64,000 nt of DNA from Streptomyces musisoli (lineage in GTDB: Bacteria; Actinomycetota; Actinomycetes; Streptomycetales; Streptomycetaceae), in the NCBI RefSeq assembly GCF_016741855.1, contig NZ_JAERRH010000008.1, positions 62,001 through 126,000 on the forward strand, written 5' to 3'. The stretch's first letter is position 1. Every line of letters starts with the position of its first letter. Position numbers and translations under genes: made by a program. Shown in pieces: positions 7,978 through 16,595 of the stretch. Under the pieces are notes generated by a model, which was given only the letters and a program-made list of their open reading frames with translations, had not been told where the DNA came from and searched no databases.

Positions 7978-9315
7978 TCAGCCCCGCAGGGCTTCGACGG
8001 CGGCGGCCAGCGCCTGCGGCACATCCGGCACGAGCGTGTGCGCCCCGTCGCGTACGACGTGCCGGCCGCCCACGACCGTGTGCCGTACGTCCGCCGCGCT
8101 CGCCGCGAATACGGCCGTCTCGGCGCCCAGCCTGGGCAGCGGCCCGGCCGTCCTGACCGAGTCCAGGGCGACCGTCGTCAGATCGGCGAGCGCGCCCGGC
8201 TCGATGGTGCCGGCCTCCGCCCAGCCGAGGGCGGCGTGACCGTCGGCGGTGGCGGCCCGCAGGAGTGCCGCGGCCGTCCAGTGGCCCCGGGTGCGGGTGC
8301 GCAGCCGCTCGTTCAGCTCCATCGCGCGCGCCTCTTCCAGCAGGTCGATGACGGCGTGGCTGTCGGAGCCGAGGGAGAGCGGGGAGCCGGCCCGCTGGAG
8401 GGCGACGGCCGGACCGATGCCGTCGGCCAGGTCCCGCTCGGTGGTGGGGCACATGCAGGTGCCGGCGCCGGCGTCGCCGAGCAGGGCGATGTCCTCGTCG
8501 GTGAGGTGGGTGTTGTGCACGCCGGTGGTGCGCGGCCCGAGGACACCGTGGTCGGCGAGCAGCCGGGTGGGGGTGCGGCCGTGGGCGGCGAGGCAGGCGT
8601 CGTTCTCGGCGGTCTGCTCCGACAGGTGCACGTGCAGCGGGGCCCGCCGCTCCTCGGCCCAGCGCGCCACGGTCCCCAGCTGCTCGGCGGGCACCGCCCG
8701 TACGGAGTGGATCGCCGCACCGATCCGCGCGTGGTCCCGTTCCTTGAGAACTGCACAGCGTTCGGCCCAGGCCTCCGCGCCGCCGTCGGAGAACCGCAGC
8801 TGCTCGGCGCCGGGCGGCGCCCCGAAGCCCGAGGAGAGGTAGCAGGTGTCGAGGAGGGTGATCCGGATGCCGGCCTCGGCGGCGGCGCTGATCAGCGCCT
8901 CGCCCATGGCGTTGGGGTCGGCGTAGGGGGTGCCGCCGGGGGCGTGGTGCACGTAGTGGAACTCGCCGACACAGGTGATGCCGGCGAGCGCCATCTCGGC
9001 GTACACCGCGCGCGCCAGGGCGTGGTAGGTCTCCGGGGTCAGCCGGTCGGCGACGGAGTACATCACCTCGCGCCAGGTCCAGAAGGTCCCGGAGCCGACC
9101 TGGACGGTGCCGCGCAGCGCCCGGTGGAAGGCGTGCGAGTGGGCGTTCGCGAGGCCCGGCAGGGTGAGCCCGCGCAGCACCTCCGCGCCGGGCGGCGGGG
9201 CGGGCGAGTCGGTGCGGACGGCGCTGATCCGGCCGTCCGCGGCCTCGACCACGACTCCCGGCTCGACGTGGGTGCCGAGCCAGGCGTGCTCCAGCCAGTA
9301 GGTCCGCGTGGTCAC
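7978..9315 (-). CDS. hutF: Formimidoylglutamate deiminase (HutF)
   Basis: A 445-residue amidohydrolase that converts N-formimino-L-glutamate to N-formyl-L-glutamate and ammonia. Zinc ligands are visible: His59/His61 (ANAHSHAFHRALRG), His228/His230 (LHVHLSEQ), His270 and Asp318 (GSDSH). It starts with GTG at 9315, overlapping the upstream stop by four bases (GTGA), a sign of translational coupling. Presence of HutF rather than formiminoglutamase means this organism uses the five-step route through formylglutamate and needs a deformylase. No classical HutG is in the operon; the upstream M20 enzyme is the obvious candidate. Confidence 0.92.
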   Translation of the reverse strand: MTTRTYWLEHAWLGTHVEPGVVVEAADGRISAVRTDSPAPPPGAEVLRGLTLPGLANAHSHAFHRALRGTVQVGSGTFWTWREVMYSVADRLTPETYHALARAVYAEMALAGITCVGEFHYVHHAPGGTPYADPNAMGEALISAAAEAGIRITLLDTCYLSSGFGAPPGAEQLRFSDGGAEAWAERCAVLKERDHARIGAAIHSVRAVPAEQLGTVARWAEERRAPLHVHLSEQTAENDACLAAHGRTPTRLLADHGVLGPRTTGVHNTHLTDEDIALLGDAGAGTCMCPTTERDLADGIGPAVALQRAGSPLSLGSDSHAVIDLLEEARAMELNERLRTRTRGHWTAAALLRAATADGHAALGWAEAGTIEPGALADLTTVALDSVRTAGPLPRLGAETAVFAASAADVRHTVVGGRHVVRDGAHTLVPDVPQALAAAVEALRG

Positions 9316-10529
9316 CTGCAAGCCAGCCCTTCCAGTACGTCGGCGAGTGCGCGCACCCCGGCCACGCAGTCGTCCTCGGCCGCGAACTCGGCCGGGGAGT
9401 GCGAGACCCCGGTGGGGTTGCGTACGAACAGCATGGCGGTCGGGATGTGCCCGGAGAGGATCCCGGCGTCGTGTCCCGCACCGGTGCCGAGGACCGGCAC
9501 CTTCAGACCGGTGTCCTTGCCCAGGATGCGGCCGAGTTCGTCCCGCAGGGCGTGGTCGAACTCGACGACCGGGGTGAAGGACTCCCGGACGACGTCGAGG
9601 TCGATGCCGTGGACGTCCGCGTACTCGCGGGCCGCCTTCTCGATGCCGCCGACGACGGTGTCCAGGGTGTCCTGGTCGGCGGCGCGCGAGTCGAGCCAGC
9701 CGCGCACCAGGGAGGGGATGGCGTTGACGCCGTTCGGCTCGACGGAGATCTTGCCGAAGGTGGCGACGGCGCCGACGAGTTCGGCCTCGCGGCGGGCGGC
9801 GAGCACGGTCTCGGCGTACGACAGCATCGGGTCGCGGCGGTCGGCCAGCCGGGTGGTGCCCGCGTGGTTGGCCTCCCCGCGGAAGTCGAACCGCCACCGC
9901 CCGTGCGGCCAGATGGCGCTGGCGACACCCACCCGGTCGCCGGACAGGTCCAGCGCGCGGCCCTGTTCGACGTGCAGCTCCACGAAGGCGCCGATCCGGG
10001 CCAGCCGCTCGGGGTCGGGCCCGATGGCCTCGGGGTCGTATCCGGCCGCCTCCATGGCCTCGGGGAGGGTGACTCCGTCGCCGTCGGTGAGCCGGTGGGC
10101 CTGCTCGACGGTCAGCTGCCCCGCGGTGAGCCGGGAGCCGACACAGGCGAGACCGAACCGGGCGCCCTCCTCGTCCCCGAAGTTGACGAGGGCGAGCGGC
10201 TTGTCGAACTGCACTCCCCTGCCGCGCAGTTCGTCCAGGGCGGCGAAGGACGACACGACCCCGAGGGGCCCGTCGAAGGCCCCGCCGTCCGGGACGGAGT
10301 CCAGGTGGGACCCGGTGACGACGGCGTTCCCTGCGGCCGGGTCCCCGAGCCAGGCCCACTGGTTGCCGTTGCGGTCGACCTCGTACGCCAGCCCCCGTGC
10401 CTCGGCCTGCTCCCGGAACCAGGCCCGGCAGTCGGCGTCGGCCGCGGTCCAGGCGAAGCGGCGGTAGCCGCCGGAGGCGGAGCTGCGGCCGATCGGCAGC
10501 AGCTCCGCCCACATGCTGTGGAAGGTCAC
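9312..10529 (-). CDS. M20-family amidohydrolase in hut operon (allantoate amidohydrolase-like)
   Basis: A 405-residue dinuclear metallohydrolase of the AllC/N-carbamoyl-amino-acid hydrolase branch. Metal ligands: His75 and Asp77 (GSHLDSVP), Asp86 (GAFDGPLG), Glu120/Glu121 (GDEEGARF), His in ELHVEQG (about 182) and the C-terminal His in GVSHSPAE. The GTG start at 10529 overlaps the hutU stop (GTGA) and its own stop overlaps hutF. Homologues are usually labelled allantoate amidohydrolase, but purine-degradation genes are absent here. Position between hutU and hutF suggests it completes histidine breakdown by acting on N-formyl-L-glutamate. That role is inference; the fold and metal site are seen. 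Confidence 0.85.
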   Translation of the reverse strand: MTFHSMWAELLPIGRSSASGGYRRFAWTAADADCRAWFREQAEARGLAYEVDRNGNQWAWLGDPAAGNAVVTGSHLDSVPDGGAFDGPLGVVSSFAALDELRGRGVQFDKPLALVNFGDEEGARFGLACVGSRLTAGQLTVEQAHRLTDGDGVTLPEAMEAAGYDPEAIGPDPERLARIGAFVELHVEQGRALDLSGDRVGVASAIWPHGRWRFDFRGEANHAGTTRLADRRDPMLSYAETVLAARREAELVGAVATFGKISVEPNGVNAIPSLVRGWLDSRAADQDTLDTVVGGIEKAAREYADVHGIDLDVVRESFTPVVEFDHALRDELGRILGKDTGLKVPVLGTGAGHDAGILSGHIPTAMLFVRNPTGVSHSPAEFAAEDDCVAGVRALADVLEGLACR

Positions 10530-12190
10530 GCCTGGTCACCCTCGCGCATCGGCACCCGGACCCCGCGCTCCTGCGCGACCGACTCCGCGATGTCGTAGCC
10601 GGCGTCCACGTGCCGGATGACACCCATACCGGGGTCGTTGGTCAGGACGCGCCGGATCTTCTCGCCGGCCAGCTTCGTGCCGTCGGCCACCGTCACCTGG
10701 CCGGCGTGGATGGAGCGGCCCATGCCGACGCCGCCACCGTGGTGGATGGAGACCCAGGACGCGCCGGAGGCCACGTTGACCATGGCGTTCAGCAGCGGCC
10801 AGTCGGCGATCGCGTCGGACCCGTCGAGCATGGCCTCGGTCTCGCGGTAGGGCGAGGCGACGGAGCCGCAGTCGAGGTGGTCGCGGCCGATGGCCAGCGG
10901 AGCCGCCAGCTCGCCGGAGGCCACCATGTCGTTGAAGCGTTCGCCGGCCTTGTCGCGCTCGCCGTAGCCGAGCCAGCAGATGCGTGCCGGCAGGCCCTGG
11001 AAGTGGACCCGCTCGCCGGCCATCTTGATCCAGCGGGCCAGGGACTCGTTCTCCGGGAACAGCTCCAGCATCGCCTTGTCGGTCTTCGCGATGTCGGCCG
11101 GGTCGCCGGACAGGGCCGCCCAGCGGAAGGGGCCCTTGCCCTCGCAGAAGAGGGGGCGGATGTAGGCGGGCACGAAGCCGGGGAAGGCGAACGCCCGGCT
11201 GTAGCCGGCCAGCTGGGCCTCGCCGCGGATGGAGTTGCCGTAGTCGAAGACCTCGGCGCCGGCGTCCATGAAGCCGACCATGGCCTCCACGTGCTTCGCC
11301 ATGGACTCGCGGGCGCGGGTGGTGAAGCCGGCCGGGTCCTTGGCGGCGGCGTCGGCCATGTCCTCGAAGGCGACGCCGACCGGGAGGTAGGACAGCGGGT
11401 CGTGGGCGGAGGTCTGGTCGGTGACGATGTCGATGGGGGCGCCCATCGCCAGCAGCTGCGGGACCAGCTCGGCCGCGTTGCCCAGCACACCGATGGAGAG
11501 CGGCTTGCGCTGGTCGCGGGCCTCGGTGGCCAGCTGGAGGGCGTGCTCCAGGCTGTCGGCCTTCACGTCCAGGTAGCGGTGCTCGATGCGGCGCTCGATG
11601 GCGCGCGGGTCGCAGTCGATGCAGATCGCGACGCCGTCGTTCATGGTGACGGCCAGCGGCTGGGCGCCGCCCATGCCGCCGAGGCCGGCGGTGAGCGTGA
11701 TCGTGCCGGCGAGGGTGCCGTCGAACTTCTTCGCGGCGACCGCGGCGAAGGTCTCGTAGGTGCCCTGGAGGATGCCCTGGGTGCCGATGTAGATCCAGGA
11801 GCCCGCGGTCATCTGGCCGTACATGGTCAGGCCGAGCTGCTCCAGACGGCGGAACTCCTCCCAGTTGGCCCAGTCGCCGACCAGGTTGGAGTTGGCGATC
11901 AGGACGCGCGGGGCCCACTCGTGGGTCTGCATCACGCCGACCGGGCGGCCGGACTGGACCAGCATGGTCTCGTCCTGCTTGAGGGTGCGCAGGGTGCGGA
12001 CCATGGCGTCGAAGGAACGCCAGTCACGGGCGGCCTTGCCGGTGCCGCCGTAGACGACGAGCTTGTCGGGGTGCTCGGCGACCTCGGGGTCGAGGTTGTT
12101 CTGGAGCATCCGCAGGGCGGCTTCCTGCTGCCATCCCAGGGTGCTCAGTTCCGTGCCGCGCGGTGCTCGTACGGGGCGGGGTCCCGACAT
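10526..12190 (-). CDS. hutU: Urocanate hydratase (HutU)
   Basis: A 554-residue urocanase, the usual family length, which hydrates urocanate to imidazolone propionate using tightly bound NAD as an electrophile. Family hallmarks include YGGTGKAARDW, GQMTAGSWIYIGTQGI, TLTAGLGGMGGAQP (NAD-binding), ICWLGYGERDKAG (the conserved Cys segment), RDHLDCGSVASPYRETE and SIHHGGGVGMG. It is the first gene of the operon. The start ATG at 12190 has GGAGGAGG six bases upstream, and a promoter with a palindrome lies 25-60 bases further up. Histidase (hutH), which makes its substrate, is not in this window. Confidence 0.96.
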   Translation of the reverse strand: MSGPRPVRAPRGTELSTLGWQQEAALRMLQNNLDPEVAEHPDKLVVYGGTGKAARDWRSFDAMVRTLRTLKQDETMLVQSGRPVGVMQTHEWAPRVLIANSNLVGDWANWEEFRRLEQLGLTMYGQMTAGSWIYIGTQGILQGTYETFAAVAAKKFDGTLAGTITLTAGLGGMGGAQPLAVTMNDGVAICIDCDPRAIERRIEHRYLDVKADSLEHALQLATEARDQRKPLSIGVLGNAAELVPQLLAMGAPIDIVTDQTSAHDPLSYLPVGVAFEDMADAAAKDPAGFTTRARESMAKHVEAMVGFMDAGAEVFDYGNSIRGEAQLAGYSRAFAFPGFVPAYIRPLFCEGKGPFRWAALSGDPADIAKTDKAMLELFPENESLARWIKMAGERVHFQGLPARICWLGYGERDKAGERFNDMVASGELAAPLAIGRDHLDCGSVASPYRETEAMLDGSDAIADWPLLNAMVNVASGASWVSIHHGGGVGMGRSIHAGQVTVADGTKLAGEKIRRVLTNDPGMGVIRHVDAGYDIAESVAQERGVRVPMREGDQA

Positions 12191-12214
12191 CGTCTGCCTC
12201 CTCCATGCCTACGT

Positions 12215-12251
12215 CTATTCACATCCTGACTCGCTGAATAGAGCTAGTCAA
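12215..12251 (-). promoter_or_regulatory. hut operon promoter overlapped by palindromic operator
   Basis: On the minus strand TTGACT (12251-12246) and CAGGAT (12228-12223) are 17 bases apart, a good vegetative promoter. A perfect palindrome CTATTCA-N13-TGAATAG (12215-12241) puts one arm between -35 and -10 and the other at the expected transcription start, a layout suited to repression. The same arms with the same spacing, imperfectly, occur upstream of the RpiR-type regulator gene (17820-17846). Confidence 0.7.
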
Positions 12252-12328
12252 TACGCCGGGGCGGCTCCATCCGGGCGTCGCGGGTGTTTGGCTGGAGGCA
12301 CCGGTAGCCGACACGGGACGGGGAAGCC

Positions 12329-13702
12329 GTGGAACACGACATGGATCGCGAGGCACGGGAGCGTGCCGCCCGCCGCGACCGGGCGGTGCGGGCCGCGGTC
12401 GAGCAGGGGCTGCTCGGGACGGACGCGGCCGTGGTGGGACTGCTGGACGTCGTCGGCATCCAGCGGGCGGCGGCGGACCTGCGGGCGGCCTTCGACGCGG
12501 TCACGGCACCCGGCACCCCGGTGCTGCACGCCTTCGCGGTGAAGGCGACCCCGCTGGTGCCCGTGGTGCGGCTGCTGCACGAGGCGGGCATCGGCGCGGA
12601 GGTGGCGAGCCCCGGCGAGCTGGCGCTGGCCCGGACCGCCGGGGTGCCGCCCGCCCGGACGGTGCTGGACTCGCCCGCGAAGACCCCGGCGGAACTGCGC
12701 GAGGCGCTGGCCCTCGGTATCGCCGTGAACGCGGACAACCCGCAGGAGCTGGACCGCCTGGACGCCCTGGTCGGGTCCGCGCCCACCCGGTCCCCGCTCG
12801 GCCTCCGGGTCAATCCGCAGATCGGCGGCGGCACGATCGGGGCGACCTCGACGGCGACGCGGACCTCGAAGTTCGGGGTGGCGCTGCGGGACGAGGGGGC
12901 GCGCGCCTGGGTCGTCCGGGCGTACACGCAGCGGCCGTGGCTGACCCGGCTGCACGCGCACACCGGCTCGCAGGGCATCCCGCTGTCGCTGCTGGCCCAG
13001 GGAGTGGCCGAGGTGTACGCGCTCGCGGAGGAGATCAACGCCGCCGCCGGACGGCGGCAGGTCGACACGGTCGACATCGGCGGCGGGCTGCCGGTGAACC
13101 TCGCGTCGGAGGGGACGACACCGTCGTACGCGCAGTACGCCCGGCTGCTGGCCGGGCGGGTGCCGGGGCTGTTCGACGGGCGGTACGGGCTGGTGACCGA
13201 GTTCGGGCGGTCGCTGCTGGCCAAGCACGGAACGGTGGTGGCCCGGGTGGAGTACGCCAAGACCGCGGGCGGGCGGCGGATCGCGGTGACGCACGCGGGG
13301 GTGCAGGTGGCGACGCGGACCGTGTACGCCCCGGGCACCTGGCCGCTGCGGATCGCCGCGTACGACGCCACGGGGCGGCCGAAGGCGGGCCCGGAGGTGG
13401 AGCAGGACATCGCCGGGCCGGCCTGCTTCTCCGGCGACCTGCTCGCCGAGGGGCGCGCGCTGCCGCCACTGGAGCAGGGCGACTACGCGGCGGCGCTGGA
13501 CACCGGCGCGTACTACTTCGCCCACCACTACGCCTACAACTCCCTCGCCCGGCCGGGCATCCACGGCTACGCGCCGGACGGCGACGGCGGCACGGTCTTC
13601 GCGACCGTGCGGGAGGCGCAGACCGTCGCCGAGGTGGTGGCGGAATCCGGCGGGGCGCACACGTCCGCACTCACCACCCTGCGGGCGCCTGAGCGCCGTT
13701 GA
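12329..13702 (+). CDS. Fold-type III PLP decarboxylase-like protein (DapDC/LysA family)
   Basis: A 457-residue homologue of diaminopimelate/ornithine/arginine decarboxylases. The PLP lysine is Lys72 in HAFAVKATP; the HTGSQG and DIGGGLPV motifs that bind cofactor phosphate are present. The substrate-specificity segments differ from true LysA: TEFGRSLLAKHG stands where LysA has EPGR, and CFSGDLL where CESGD is expected. DTGAYYFAHHYAYNS carries the C-terminal tyrosine. So the substrate is uncertain and may not be meso-DAP. A GTG start at 12329 has GGGGA upstream; ATG at 12341 is an alternative. It is divergent from hutU, so the operator at 12215-12241 could touch both. Confidence 0.8.
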   Translation: MEHDMDREARERAARRDRAVRAAVEQGLLGTDAAVVGLLDVVGIQRAAADLRAAFDAVTAPGTPVLHAFAVKATPLVPVVRLLHEAGIGAEVASPGELALARTAGVPPARTVLDSPAKTPAELREALALGIAVNADNPQELDRLDALVGSAPTRSPLGLRVNPQIGGGTIGATSTATRTSKFGVALRDEGARAWVVRAYTQRPWLTRLHAHTGSQGIPLSLLAQGVAEVYALAEEINAAAGRRQVDTVDIGGGLPVNLASEGTTPSYAQYARLLAGRVPGLFDGRYGLVTEFGRSLLAKHGTVVARVEYAKTAGGRRIAVTHAGVQVATRTVYAPGTWPLRIAAYDATGRPKAGPEVEQDIAGPACFSGDLLAEGRALPPLEQGDYAAALDTGAYYFAHHYAYNSLARPGIHGYAPDGDGGTVFATVREAQTVAEVVAESGGAHTSALTTLRAPERR

Positions 13703-13825
13703 CGCACTCCGGCCGCCCCTCGAACAAATGGTTCAACGGCGGTTGGACACACCTCAGTTGACCAACACTAGTACGCCGGAAGCACGTTCCACCGGAAAAT
13801 GCCAAAGGCCTCACTCCCCGCGCAC

Positions 13826-13845
13826 ACGTTGCGTAGTGTCAACGT
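13826..13845. promoter_or_regulatory. Inverted repeat at putative roadblock-operon promoter
   Basis: ACGTTG and CAACGT are separated by eight bases. TAGTGT (13834-13839), a plausible -10 element, lies in the spacer. A regulator bound here would cover the promoter of the operon starting at 13882. No clear -35 is seen. Confidence 0.45.
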
Positions 13846-13881
13846 CACTCAGCCGGAGTCCCAGGCGGGAGGGGAGCCACG

Positions 13882-14265
13882 GTGCCCGGAATCGACGAGT
13901 GCCTACTGGAAGCGATGAGGCTGCCCGGTGCCCGGGGGGCCTCACTGGTGGACTGGACCAGCGGACTGGCCCTCGGCACGGTCGGGGACGCCCCCGGCGG
14001 CGATCACGAGACGACCGCCGCCGAGGCCGCCGAACTGGCCCGGATAGCCGCCGAACACGGCACCTTCGCCGCACACGGCGATGAACCGCCACCGCTGGAG
14101 GACGTGATCATCAGCAACGGTGACAGCTACCACCTGCTGCGGTTCGTGGACACGTCCTTCGACAGCAGCGTGTTCCTGCACCTGTGGCTCGGCCGCGAGG
14201 AGGGCAACCTCGCGCTCGCCCGCATCCGGCTCGGCGAGATGGCTTCCCGGCTGGTGCTGGGATGA
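13882..14265 (+). CDS. Roadblock/LC7-domain-like protein (first of operon)
   Basis: A 127-residue protein with the small alpha/beta roadblock fold. SLVDWTSGLALGTVGD near residue 22 closely parallels VDYTSGMALGTMGG in the gene at 15629, so the two are paralogues. EDVIISNGDSYHLLRFVD likewise matches DILISLSDQYHLIRLLK. Roadblock proteins in bacteria commonly dimerise and regulate small Ras-like GTPases. The GTG at 13882 follows GGGAGGGGA. The stop overlaps the next start (ATGA), so the two are translationally coupled. Confidence 0.75.
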   Translation: MPGIDECLLEAMRLPGARGASLVDWTSGLALGTVGDAPGGDHETTAAEAAELARIAAEHGTFAAHGDEPPPLEDVIISNGDSYHLLRFVDTSFDSSVFLHLWLGREEGNLALARIRLGEMASRLVLG

Positions 14266-15095
14266 CCATGGTCAGAACCACTCCGCCGGCCCTGCCCGTG
14301 CGGGACAAGCAGAACACGCGCGCCCTGTCCCCGATGCTGACCCGGCTCGCCGAGGAGCGGGCCACCGGCGTCCTGGTCCGCGAACACGGCGTCCTGTACC
14401 TCGCCGAGGGGCGGGTGGTGCACGCGGAGAGCCCCCACGCCCCCGGCCTGGACGTACTCCTCACCGCCCACGGCACCCTCGCGGGCGCCGCCTGGCAGCG
14501 GGCCGCGGCCCGGACCCCGGGCCCCCTGCACGCGGCCGAACTCCTGCTGGACTCGGGGGTGCTGCCCACCGGCGCGCTGGAGCTGTGCCACCTGGACGCG
14601 CTGTACGACGCCGGGTACTTCGCACTGGCACCGAGCAGCACCCCGGGCCGCTTCCGGTACGACTCCGCGCCCCGGCTCGGCCCGCTGCCCTCGGTCCCGG
14701 TCGTCGCGCTGGAGCGGGAGACGCTGCGCCGCCGCCTGCTGCTGCACCGGCTGTGGCCCGACCCGGCCGCCGACAGCGCCCCGCTGATCCGCGCCGACCC
14801 GGCCGCGGGCCGCACCCCGGCAGCGGGCCGTGCCCCGGCCGCACCGGTCGCGCCCCGGCAGCGGGCCGTCCTGGACCGCGTGGACGGCCTGCGCACCGCC
14901 GCCGACATCGCCCGGAACCTGGGCCGGCAGGCGTTCCACACGCTGGTGGACGTGCGCCGGCTCACCGCGGCCGGGCACGTCTCGCCGACGGCACCGGCGC
15001 CACCGGTCACCGCACCGCTCCCGCCCCACCCGGTCACCACCGACCCCGACATCGCGCTGCTGAAGAGGCTCAGGGATGCGCTGGAGGCGCTTTGA
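14262..15095 (+). CDS. DUF4388-type protein with C-terminal winged-helix-like segment
   Basis: A 277-residue protein. The N-terminal 110 residues (LAEERATGVLVREHGVLYLAEGRVVHAES) match the pattern of DUF4388/PATAN domains, which occur in bacterial signalling proteins near GTPases and response regulators. A Pro/Ala linker follows, then RAVLDRVDGLRTAADIARNLG...HTLVDVRRLTAAGHV (about 200-245), a winged-helix-like module. The start at 14262 overlaps the upstream stop. Its place between roadblock genes makes a shared scaffold or GTPase-associated role likely. No enzyme motif is seen. Confidence 0.7.
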   Translation: MTMVRTTPPALPVRDKQNTRALSPMLTRLAEERATGVLVREHGVLYLAEGRVVHAESPHAPGLDVLLTAHGTLAGAAWQRAAARTPGPLHAAELLLDSGVLPTGALELCHLDALYDAGYFALAPSSTPGRFRYDSAPRLGPLPSVPVVALERETLRRRLLLHRLWPDPAADSAPLIRADPAAGRTPAAGRAPAAPVAPRQRAVLDRVDGLRTAADIARNLGRQAFHTLVDVRRLTAAGHVSPTAPAPPVTAPLPPHPVTTDPDIALLKRLRDALEAL

Positions 15096-15126
15096 ACGGC
15101 AACCCGCCGCCGAGAGGAGACACCTG

Positions 15127-15618
15127 ATGGTGGCCGAAGACGACCTGCAGACCGTCCTGGACGAGCTGCGCCGGCTGCGCACTCGGGTACCCCAGCTCAC
15201 CGGCGCGCTCGCGGCGGGCGTCGACGGGCTCGTCGTCGCCCACGACACCCCCGGCGTCGACCCGGAGGGCCTGTCCGCGCTCACCGCCGCGGCACTCGGC
15301 GTCGCCGTACGCGTCGCCGACGCCACCGGCAACGGCGGCTTCCGGGAGCTGCTGGTGCGCGGCGAGCGCGGCTACATCGCCACCTACGCGGCAGGCCGCA
15401 CCGCTGTCCTGACGCTGCTCGCCCAGGACCGGGTCAACGTCGGCCGGCTGCACCTGGAGGGCCGCCGCTCCGGCGCCCGCATCGGGGAGCTGCTGGACGC
15501 CGCCGAGGCCGCCGCCCGGGCCGTACCCACGGCCGCCCGGATCCCACCCGCACGGACCCGCACCGCACGCGCGCCACGCACCACGACCGCCGAAACACGC
15601 ACCACGTCAGACAGTTGA
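15127..15618 (+). CDS. Roadblock/LC7-like (MglB-type) protein
   Basis: A 163-residue protein. Residues 1-125 (VLDELRRLRTRVPQLTGALAAGVDGLVVAHDT, RELLVRGERGYIATYAAG) fit the roadblock/MglB fold seen in Streptomyces conservons. The last 40 residues are a low-complexity Ala/Thr/Arg tail. ATG at 15127 is preceded by GAGAGGAGA; the in-frame start at 15076 would overlap the upstream gene. It is divergent in sequence from the other two roadblock proteins of the operon. Confidence 0.72.
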   Translation: MVAEDDLQTVLDELRRLRTRVPQLTGALAAGVDGLVVAHDTPGVDPEGLSALTAAALGVAVRVADATGNGGFRELLVRGERGYIATYAAGRTAVLTLLAQDRVNVGRLHLEGRRSGARIGELLDAAEAAARAVPTAARIPPARTRTARAPRTTTAETRTTSDS

Positions 15619-15628
15619 GAGGATCACC

Positions 15629-16003
15629 ATGGCCAACACCGAAACCGCACTGAAGGAAGCCCTCACCTCCATCGAGGGCGCCACCGGCGTCGCGCTGGTC
15701 GACTACACCAGCGGGATGGCGCTGGGCACGATGGGCGGCAGCAAGAGCTTCGACCTGAACGTGGCCGCCGCCGGCAACACCGACGTGATCCGCGCCAAGA
15801 TGCGCACGATGGAGATGCTGGGTCTCAAGGGCGACATCGAGGACATCCTCATCAGCCTGTCCGACCAGTACCACCTGATCCGCCTGCTCAAGAGCCGCGG
15901 CGGCAACGGGCTGTTCCTGTACCTCGCGCTGGACTCGAACCGGGCCAACCTGGCGATGGCCCGGCACCAGCTGAAGAAGATCGAGGAGGACCTGGAGGTC
16001 TGA
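15629..16003 (+). CDS. Roadblock/LC7-like protein (last of operon)
   Basis: A 124-residue protein starting ten bases after the upstream stop, with GAGAGGATCACC before the ATG. Motifs VALVDYTSGMALGTMGG and DILISLSDQYHLIRLLK pair it with the first gene of the operon. The C-terminal helix HQLKKIEEDLEV is typical of the family. No CvnD-type GTPase gene is adjacent, unlike the conservons of Streptomyces, so a partner must be elsewhere or absent. Confidence 0.78.
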   Translation: MANTETALKEALTSIEGATGVALVDYTSGMALGTMGGSKSFDLNVAAAGNTDVIRAKMRTMEMLGLKGDIEDILISLSDQYHLIRLLKSRGGNGLFLYLALDSNRANLAMARHQLKKIEEDLEV

Positions 16004-16010
16004 CGGAGGC

Positions 16011-16595
16011 TCAGACCACGGCCGCGGTTCGGCGGCGCGCCCCGCCCGGGGCCGCGTCGCCGGCCGCGACACCCGTACCGCGCAGGCCCTTCACGGCCCT
16101 GCCCGCCGGGCGCCCGCCGCGCCGGTCGAGCCAGTCGACGCGCACCCACAGCAGCGTCTCGCCGTCCCGCTCCAGCCGCCCGAGCCAGGCGGCCTTCAGC
16201 CGCAGCCCGGCGCCGAGCCCGGCCAGCAGCATGCCGCCGGCCGCGGGCACCGCGAAGGCGGAGCCGAACGCGACCGCCCAGCCCAGCAGCAGCCACCAGC
16301 GGTGACCCCGGCGCCAGGTGCGGACGGTCACCGCCCGGTCCTGGAGCACGTCGTACTTGCCCGCGCGGGCCGCCCCGCGGGCGAGTGCGGCGTACCGGCC
16401 CCGGCGGACCAGCGCCACGCCGGCCGCGCCGATCAGGAACAGCGCCGCCCCGGCCAGCACGCCGATCCGGCGCCCGGTCAGTCCCTCCGGTGCGGCACCG
16501 ATCCCCGCGGCGGCCACTCCGAGCCACCACAGCGGGGCGGCACCCGCCCGTACGACGACGGCCACCCGAGCCAGTCCCTGTCCTCCGCGCGTCAC
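16011..16595 (-). CDS. Hypothetical integral membrane protein
   Basis: A 194-residue protein with hydrophobic segments at about 13-35, 40-60 and a paired stretch at 95-130 (WWLLLGWAVAFGSAFAVPAAGGMLLAGL), likely four membrane passes, and a basic Arg-rich C-terminus. GTG at 16595 was chosen because GGGAGG sits six bases upstream; an in-frame GTG at 16613 is the alternative. It converges with the roadblock operon, only seven bases apart at the stops. I do not recognise a family. Confidence 0.65.
   Translation of the reverse strand: MTRGGQGLARVAVVVRAGAAPLWWLGVAAAGIGAAPEGLTGRRIGVLAGAALFLIGAAGVALVRRGRYAALARGAARAGKYDVLQDRAVTVRTWRRGHRWWLLLGWAVAFGSAFAVPAAGGMLLAGLGAGLRLKAAWLGRLERDGETLLWVRVDWLDRRGGRPAGRAVKGLRGTGVAAGDAAPGGARRRTAAVV

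Noticed and set aside
6773..9481. A single long frame covering hutI and part of hutF
   Set aside because: The upstream portion is an out-of-frame extension; hutI has its own ATG, normal length and catalytic residues.
9312..10529. Naming the M20 enzyme allC for allantoate use
   Set aside because: No purine-degradation genes adjoin; operon context is histidine breakdown.
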